A stretch of 64,000 nt of DNA from Adenanthera pavonina. Taxonomy: Eukaryota; Streptophyta; Magnoliopsida; Fabales; Fabaceae. The notes beneath the pieces are model-generated. The model worked only from the letters and a program-made list of their open reading frames with translations, had not been told where the DNA came from and made no database searches. The stretch is from the NCBI GenBank assembly GCA_026686845.1, contig JAIVEN010000022.1, positions 20,186,001-20,250,000 of the forward strand, written 5' to 3'. Positions 57,126-64,000 of this stretch are shown one piece after another (the first letter of the stretch is position 1; each line of letters begins with the position of its first letter). Both the position numbers and the translations under genes were made by a program.

Positions 57126-60062
57126 ACTCCAACTTGACATCCCCTTTCAAAATGTGATTCCTTATGAAATGATATCTTACTTCAATGTGCTTAGTCCTTG
57201 AGTGCATGACAAGGTTCTTTATGATGTTAATGGCACTTTGATTGTCATATCTTATTGGAATTTCCTTAATCTCAATCTCAAGATCTTCAAGTTGTTGCTT
57301 TATCCAAAGGACTTATGCATAACAACTACCTGCAACAATATATTTAGCTTCTACTATGGAGAGAGCTACACTATTTTGCTTTTTCCTGAACCATGACACT
57401 AAAGATCCTCCCAGAAACTGACAAGTTCCACTTAAGCTCTTTCTATCAGTTTTAGATCCAGCAAAATCAGCATCTGTGTAACTTATGAGCTCTTCTCCAT
57501 TTCCTTTTGGATACCAAAGTCCTATCTGTGATGTTCCCATCAAATATTTGAAGATCCTCTTCACAGTTGTTGCATGTGACTCTTTGGGACATGATTGGAA
57601 CCTAGCACACATACAGATACTAAACATGATGCCATGTCTACTTGTAGTTACGTATAGCAAGGAACCAATCATCCTCTTATATTGAGTTATATCAAAGAGT
57701 TTTCCTTCTTCATCCATATCAAGCTTAATTGCAGAGACCATAGGAGTTCCTATAGGTTTGGCATTTTCCATTCCAAACTTCTTCAGCAGCTCCTTGAGAT
57801 ATTTTGACTGGTTGAGGAAGATGCCATCATCACTTTGTTTGATTTGCAGTCCAAGGAAAAAGTTCAGCTCCCCCATCATTGACATTTCAAATTCACTCTC
57901 TATTAGCTTAGAAAAATTCTTGCACAAAGACTCATTAGTAGCACCAAATATAATGTCATCAACATAAATTTGTATAATAAGCAAATCTTTATTTTCCCTT
58001 CTAGTCAACAAGGTTGAATCAACTTTCCCTCTATTAAGCCCCTTCTTAATAAGAAAGTTACTCAGTCTCTCATACCATGCTCTAGGTTCCTGTTTTAAGC
58101 CATATAGAGCTTTCTTCAGTTTATATACATGATTTGGTTAAGTTGAGTCCTTAAAACCTAGAGGTTGATCAACATAAACTTCTTCCATGATATAACCATT
58201 AAGAAAAGTACTTTTCACATCCATTTGATATAGCACAATATCTTTTATGCAGGCACAGGTAAGAGAATTCTTATTGCTTCCAATCTTACAACTGAAGCAA
58301 AAGTTTCCTCATAAACAATGCCTTTCTCCTGATTATATCCTTTAACTACTAGTCTAGCTTTATTTCTTATTATTGTTCCTAATTCATCAAGTTTATTCTT
58401 AAAACCCATTTGGTTCCAATAATTGGATGGTCCTTGGGCCTAGGCACTAAATCCCAAACCTGAGTTCTTTCAAACTGATTGAGTTCTTCTTGCATAGCTA
58501 AAATCTAATATTCATCTGTTAAGGCCTCTTCAGTACTCTTAGGTTCAATTTGAGAAATAAATGTACAATTATTCACTTGATCCCTAAGTTGTCTTCTGGT
58601 TTTAACATTCTCTTGAACATCCCCAATAACTTGATCAACTGGATGATTTGTTTGATATCTGCAAGTTCTAGGGAGTTCTTGAGAAATTTCTTCATTGATT
58701 TTAGGAGGTTCAGATATTTTAGGAGGTTCAATTTTATTTTCTTCAGAAACATTCAAGTTCTTAAAGTTGGAAATTAGATCATCCTCATCTATAGCATACT
58801 CAGACACAGTTTCATTTTCACGGAAAACTACATGTACAGATTCTTCTATAGTTCTAGTCCTTTTAATGAACACCCTATATGCTTTACTCCTATTTGAGTA
58901 GTCGAGAAATATACCTTCATCTGATTTGGCATCAAACTTACCCAACTTGTCTTAGTTGTTGTTGTGGATATAGCAAGTGCATCTAAAGACATGAAGATGA
59001 GACAAGTTAGGCTTCTTTCCCTTGTATAGTTTGTATGGAGTCTTGCCTAGAATGGGTCTCATGTATGCTCTATTTATCAAGTAGCATGTTGTGCTCACTA
59101 TATAAGCCCATAAGTGCTTGGGCAATCCTTTCATTCAACATGGCACGAGCCATTTCCAGTACTTTATTCTTTCTCTCCACAACTTAATTTTGTTGAGGTG
59201 TTCTCGAGGTTGAGACGTTGTACTCTACTCCATTCTCATTGCTGTAATTAGCAAATTTGACATTTTCAAACTCTCCACCATGATCTGTTCTAATACATAC
59301 AATAGAGAAACCTTTCTCATTTTAGAGTTTCTTAGCTAAGATCAGAAAAGCATCGTATGTTTCATCTTTGGAGGGAAGAAATAATGTCGAGGTAAATCTA
59401 AAATAATCATCTATCATAACAAGTACATACAAGTTGCCACTAATACTCTTAATACAACTAGGACCTATTAAATCCATGGGAAGCAATTGCAATGGTCTAG
59501 TTGTAGAGAATATTTTTGGTTTTGAATGAGGACTTTGTTTGTTTCCCTTTTAGACAAGCATTACATTCTCTTTCCTTTTCAAACTTAATGATGGGTAATC
59601 CAAGAACGATTTTATTTTTAATGAGTTTGTTTAATTGATGCATGCTAACATGTGCTAGTCTCCTATGCCATAGCCAAGTATCATTATTTTCACTAATTAA
59701 GCATATTGAATCTAGGGCAGATAATTCATCTAAATCAACAGTATAATAGTTACCATCTCTTTTTTCCTTGAGAATAACTTTGCGGTTACTCTTTCTGATG
59801 ACTAAGAAGTGGTTAGAATCAAATAGAACCTAGTTGCGTTTACCACAGGTTTGGCTCACTCTTAAGAATTTGTGATTAAGTCCTATCATGAACAGAACTT
59901 CTTCAATTGAAGTTTATGGGTTTCTTCCAATAATTTCAATGCCAACTATCTTGCTAGACTGGTTACCACCAAAAGTAACCTTTCCTCCTTTTTTATCTCT
60001 CAACACAATGAATTTTTCTTTGTCTCCAGTCATGTGTCTTGAACAAGCACTATCTATGTATC
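57126..60062 (-). pseudogene. pol of element X: protease, integrase, RT, RNase H (broken)
   Basis: On the minus strand the protease motif DSACSRHMTGDKEKF is near 60055-60000, after a UGA. The pre-integrase reads WLWHRRLAHVSMHQLNKLIK and ECNACLKGKQTKSSF. The integrase core has VLVMIDDYFRFTSTLF, RTDHGGEFEN and a VVERKN acid; 58952-59134 is its open C-terminal piece. RT has VYVDQP-like and catalytic YVDDIIFGATNES at 57970-57930, within an intact 232-codon stretch (57313-58011). RNase H has VEAKYIVAGSCYA, where most copia elements have a glutamate, then breaks at K (57126). The enzymes copy RNA to DNA and insert it. Confidence 0.85.
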
Positions 60063-61896
60063 ACTTGTTGCTTTTCTTCACCGTGAGAGATACCTGCAAA
60101 ACAGATTTCAGTTCTTTCTTTTTAGGTACCCATATTTGCTTGGGTTATTCCCTATTACTAAAGGAATCCTTAGGACCCCATTTCATTCCATTGCCATTTC
60201 CTTCCTTCCTGTATATACAGGTGGATGATACATGACCCTTCTTGTTACAAAAGTGACAAGTGGAGAAAGGGCTAGAGGAAAGAGATGCATGTCTGAAATA
60301 ATGATGATAGTATCTGTCCTTTTGATTTCTAGGGGCTGGAAATGACTCTACATTTCGAGCTGATTTGATGTTATTAGCATGCACAAAATTTCTCATGTAA
60401 AGATTTTGTTTCTTGTTTTTCAGTTTCTCTTTGACCGCACATAGGTCATATCCTAGACCAATTTTGTTTTAACTTACAACTTGATTTCCCAGTAACACTT
60501 TTAGCATATCCTCACCTCTAGTAAGTCCAATTAGAGTCTTCTGGATATAATTGTTCTTTTCTCTCAACTCAATGCATGAGACAGAGACAAATGTGGTAGA
60601 AGAAGAAAAAGAAGGTTGTGAAGCAATGTAGGATGTATGAGGTTCATTTTCAAGCTTATGTATTTTCCTTTTAGCTTGATTCAATTGTTTAGACACTTTG
60701 ACAAATTCAATCATCAAATCATTGAATGCATCATCCAGTTCTTTGCAAGAAGGTTTAGAATCATTTACCTCAGAATCACTGTCACTGTCTTGATTGGGAT
60801 TCTTCTCCTTCTCTGCAATCTCTTGAGCCATTAAGCATAGATTGACAATTTCATCATCTTCTGCAGCTTCCTCTTCATCTAAACTATCTCCCCAAATGGA
60901 AGAGACGAAAGCTTTCTTCTTTTTCCCTTTGTCAGCCTTCTTGTTCTTTCCTTGTTTCTTGCTCAATAGAGGACATTCCCATTTGATATGTCCAGGTTTC
61001 TTACATTTGTAGCATATGATGGAGTCTTTGTTCTCTTTTTTGCTATTGTTGGCTCCATATTTCCTTGCAAATCTTCTAAATTTCTTCTTTCCATACATTC
61101 TACCGAATTTTCTCACCAGCATAGTCATTGTTTCTTCATCTAATTTAGCATCTTCGTCAGAATCATCATCATCTTCTGATTCTACCTAGAGAGCTAAGCT
61201 TTTCTTTTTCTTGTTAGAAGAAAAGGTTTCTTTAAGGGCTTTCAACTTTCCTTTATATTCTTCAAGGCTTCCAAAGAGGGCTATGACATATGTCATTGAC
61301 TCCCCTCTGACTTCTTCTATCATTGTCACCTTTGGTTACTATTCAATAGGCAAGGCTCTGAGAGTCTTTTTAACTTTCTCAGATTGAATGTATTCCTTCC
61401 CAAGGCTTTTCAGTTGATTCATAATGAGGGTGAATCTCTTCTGTAGGTCCTTGATGTTTTCACCCTCTTTCATTTTGAAGCTTTCATATTCACCTATGCC
61501 CGAATTCAATTTATTTTCTCTCACCCCAATAGTTCCTTCATAGGCAATTTCCAGAGTATCCCATATACCTTTGGTTGTTGTACATTGAGACCCCCCATAG
61601 AATTCATTTTAATTGAGTGCAATGACCAGACAGTGCTTAACTTTATAGTTGAGTAGGGCCCTTCTTTTATCCTCATTGTTCCATTCCTCTTCAGGTTTCT
61701 CTCTATACTACTCGTTATTTTGCAATTTCATTAGGACAAAGTCTCCCTTCTGGATGACTGACCAAATATCCAAGTCAATGGACTGGAGATAAATTTGCAT
61801 CCTTATTTTCTAGTATCTATAATGCTCTCCACTGAAGCCAGGAGGTCTATTGGTGTTGTTTCCTTCAAGAAGAATGCTTTCACTAAAGCCAGTCAT
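60063..61896 (-). pseudogene. gag of Sirevirus-like element X (lightly broken)
   Basis: ATG at 61896 opens MTGFSESILLEGNNTNRPPG. Following blocks are GEHYRY, KMKEGENIKDLQKRFTLIM and SLGKEYIQSEKVKKTLRALP. A 219-codon open stretch (61128-60469) has the zinc knuckle CYKCKKPGHIKWEC near 61010-60970 and an acidic C-terminal part. After a stop at 60469, a second cysteine/histidine motif CHFCNKKGHVSSTC lies at 60250-60205. A stop at about 61340 and a few others interrupt it. Gag packages the RNA in virus-like particles. Confidence 0.8.
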
Positions 61897-61940
61897 GCAT
61901 TCTCCCAGATTGTTAGTTCCTTCAATTGGGTGTCTGGACA

Positions 61941-61949
61941 CTGATACCA
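61941..61949 (-). other. Primer binding site of element X
   Basis: The reverse complement reads TGGTATCAG followed by TGTCC, two bases inside the 5' LTR end at 61952. It is a partial but clear match to the tRNA-iMet complement. Confidence 0.75.
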
Positions 61950-61951
61950 CT

Positions 61952-63485
61952 TGTTAGGTTAGCTGAGTTCCTAAAAGGGGGGTGAATTGAGAAGTTTGAA
62001 ATTTTTTGCAAAACTGAAATACAGTAGTGATAATAAAAGTTGCTGAAAAACAGAGTATAGAATATAAAAATGGTTGAAAAGTAAATGAGAAGAGGACACA
62101 ATGATTTATCCTGGCTCTATCTACTCTACTTGACCTACGTCTAGTCCTCAAGCCATCATTTGAGATTTCACCACTATATCTTACAAGATTTGAATGGGTT
62201 CTTGTAAAACCGCAGTATAACCCCAGCTCGAACTTTGAGCTGAACAGAACACTCTTACTCTTCTCACTCAAGAGTAAGAACAAATCTCTTATTATCTTCT
62301 CACACTAAGTGCTATCTACAGGCATGTAGAAATATATAAGCCAAGATATGAAAACTCTCTCCCAAAAAAATGGATATGAAAATTTAAGAATAATGGATGA
62401 GCTAAGCAGATGGTAGGCAAGCTTTGAATGAATCAGTAATCAATTTTGTAGTGTTTTAGCATTTTAATATTTTTCCTTATTACCCAACAAATTAAATGAG
62501 GTTTATTTATAGTTTTAGAGCAAAACTATCTGTTGAAAGCAAGAATTAGCTGTTACTCTCAAAAAAATAGTGGTTCACCTATCGCATTAAATGCGTCTGA
62601 CAGAGGTTATGTGGATAACCTCCCTAGGTTATGCGAATAATGAGTGACCATTGGCCTTTGGTTTCAACATTATGCATTCATTATACAGATAACTTAGCTA
62701 GGTTATGTGGATAACATTCATTCTAGAATGACTAAGTTTTAGCTCAAGAACATTTTCATGAAAACCTACTCAGTTTCTTGGATAACATTACAAACTGAGT
62801 TTTTGGAAAACATAGGTTATCAGGATAACCTCCTCAGGTTATGTGGATAACGTTTTTAACTAAGGAAGGTCCAAGAGTACTATAACTGAGGTTATGTGGA
62901 TAACCTTCCTAAGTTATGTGGATAACCTATTTAACAGAAGAAGGTCCAAGTGCTCTATTACATACTTCATGCTGATAACCACCCTAGGTTATGTGAATAA
63001 CGGGCTACACAGTATAAGTGGCTTTTACTATTCACTTCCTTATGCAAATGAGGTAGGCACCTTATCAGAATAATATCCTAGACAGAGCTAAGAATATGGT
63101 GCTAGCCTTAGTTATGCGGATAATCTCAACCCTTTTCATGAAAACGAAGTGAGAACATTTGGAAACAACATAGAGATTAAGATTTTATCCTTATAACCTT
63201 GAAGCATTATGTGCATAAGGTAAAGCTATTCATGAAACCATTTTGAAAACATGAGCTAATCATTAATCATTCAAATAGATGCCTCATTAAAATATTGGAA
63301 TGAGCAAAATAAGTTGTTTTTAAAACTTAACTATCTTCTTTTACAAATGGATTCCAAAAATGTGCTTAAAAGCTCTTCAACCTTCAAGAATCTCTAACTT
63401 TGGTCTTCATATGACTTGTGCTCCTTTGATATTAGATTTCCAAGTTCGTTGTTATTTAGAATCATCAAAACCATCTGAATTAACA
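61952..63485 (-). repeat. 5' LTR of element X with palindrome array
   Basis: On the minus strand it starts TGTTAATTCAGATGG at 63485 and ends AACCTAACA at 61952, length 1,534 bp. Between 62600 and 63125 it holds about nine copies of GGTTATGTGGATAACC or close variants, for example 62605-62620, 62701, 62815-62830, 62890-62905 and 62988. CTTCT at 63486-63490 may be its TSD; the left partner is deleted. Confidence 0.82.
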
Positions 63486-64000
63486 CTTCTTGCAGTGCCT
63501 TAGTAATACATATTTCTTTATTCTAAGAACACTAAAATTTTTAACTCAATACTCTTACAAGTGTTTCCCAATACCCTTTGTGATTCCCCTCACAAAGAAT
63601 CTTTCTTCCAGATGAAGAAAAGATTTTATATAGAATGAATACTCTCTAGAATAGAGTAGATATGAAAGTTAAGGCTCAATAAATGTAGTGTGTGGGTGAA
63701 AAAGCTTTGATACAGAATTTAGCAAAGTTATTGCAAAGACAGACTTAAATTTGTTACCTAGAACTTTAAATGAGGTTCTATATAGATTTGGGTCTTAACT
63801 AGTTGTTGAACACAAGATCTAGCTGTTAGAGACTTTAACTAACAATTGCTTAGCAAAATAGTCGTTTACAAATGCATTTAATGTGTCTAACACACTAAAA
63901 TTCGAATTTCATAACTAAAATTAGTCTATCAGAGATAAAACTTCTATAACTTTAAGTTTCACTAAGCAAAGTTTGAATTTTGCATAAATTACACATAAGT
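63486..64000 (-). repeat. LTR of element Y type, probably Y's 5' LTR (partial)
   Basis: It matches the Y 3' LTR from 32175 onward (CCTTGCAATGCCTTAG; TCTTTCTTCCAGAT; CTCTAGAATAGAGTAGATATG). Near 63905 it jumps past about 460 bp that the 3' LTR has at about 32610-33075, then continues to the window edge in step with about 33200. It lies immediately outside X, in the orientation expected for the 5' LTR of Y. Confidence 0.7.

Larger units (their letters stand above)
46453..63485 (-). mobile_element. Sirevirus-like Ty1/copia element X, interrupted by element K
   Basis: On the minus strand: 5' LTR 63485-61952, primer binding site, gag from 61896, pol to 57126 and again 50100-49991, spacer, extra ORF 49135-47255, polypurine tracts, and 3' LTR fragment 46943-46453. 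K inserts in RNase H with TSD GACAA. Features that point to Sireviruses are a gag with a C-x2-C-x4-H-x4-C knuckle, a protease motif DSACSRHMTG, an extra ORF after pol, palindromic motifs in the LTR and several polypurine tracts. Confidence 0.75.
31942..64000 (-). mobile_element. Sirevirus-like Ty1/copia element Y, hosting J/H and X/K
   Basis: On the minus strand Y runs from a 5' LTR (63486 to beyond the window) through gag, pol and an extra ORF to a 3' LTR at 31942-33448. Its gag is cut near its start by LTR J at 41781. The stretch from J's end to the X 3' LTR is a deletion scar. The LTR at 63486-64000 matches the Y 3' LTR from position 32175 on and hosts X, so it is best read as Y's own 5' LTR. 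A separate element of the same family cannot be excluded. Confidence 0.65.

Noticed and set aside
62600..63125. Regular repeats considered as a CRISPR array
   Set aside because: Spacing is irregular, copies are degenerate and palindromic, the setting is a plant LTR, and there are no cas genes.

Overview
This window looks like plant nuclear DNA, most likely from an angiosperm with a repeat-rich genome, and almost all of it is nested LTR retrotransposons. The evidence is the Ty3/gypsy chromovirus and Ty1/copia Sirevirus-type polyproteins, primer binding sites matching the 3' end of plant initiator tRNA-Met, very long LTRs, a PIF/Harbinger-like MITE and an Angela/BARE-like LTR. I found no host gene, tRNA, rRNA or CRISPR array. 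Heterochromatic or pericentromeric origin is an inference. Species cannot be told. Most boundaries below rest on 5-bp target-site duplications (TSDs) read by eye.

Left block (1-24649). A decayed Tekay/Del-like gypsy element (E, + strand) has the end of its 5' LTR at 691-1834, an ORF upstream of gag (ORF0), and gag. ORF0 is split by an 18.6-kb insertion, solo LTR C (2359-20976). C contains solo LTRs D (3680-6783) and B (8081-20415). B contains a minus-strand non-autonomous gypsy element F (9295-16955), which itself carries solo LTR G (10270-13589). B also contains a Harbinger-like MITE (17964-19934) holding an Angela-like solo LTR (17998-19595). E resumes at 20977 and stops at 22982 against an inverted LTR (N).

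Middle block (24650-31941). Element L is a second Tekay/Del-like element with a truncated 5' LTR, ORF0, gag, protease, RT, damaged RNase H, integrase, chromodomain remnant and a truncated 3' LTR. It is riddled with transition-type stop codons. A 216-bp Sirevirus-like LTR scrap follows.

Right block (31942 to beyond 64000). A minus-strand Sirevirus-like copia element (Y) has its 3' LTR at 31942-33448, an extra ORF in the envelope position, pol and gag. Its gag start is broken by Tekay-type LTR J (41781-46457), which holds antisense solo LTR H (42159-44639). A large deletion fuses J to the 3' LTR of a second minus-strand Sirevirus-like element (X, 46453-63485), which lies in what is probably Y's own 5' LTR (63486-64000+). 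X is interrupted at its RNase H by the youngest element, K (50101-57120, + strand). K is a CRM-like gypsy element with near-identical LTRs, a GACAA TSD and a gag-pol frame broken only by two UGA codons.

The most unusual features are: ORF0 with a twice-repeated W-[IV]-D module in two gypsy copies; a hairpin near the 3' part of the Tekay-type LTRs whose stem changes in a compensatory way; short palindromic or repeated motifs that fill both the LTRs and the pol-to-extra-ORF spacer of the two copia elements; and a non-autonomous element whose tail ORF runs into its LTR in the same frame as that of an autonomous relative.
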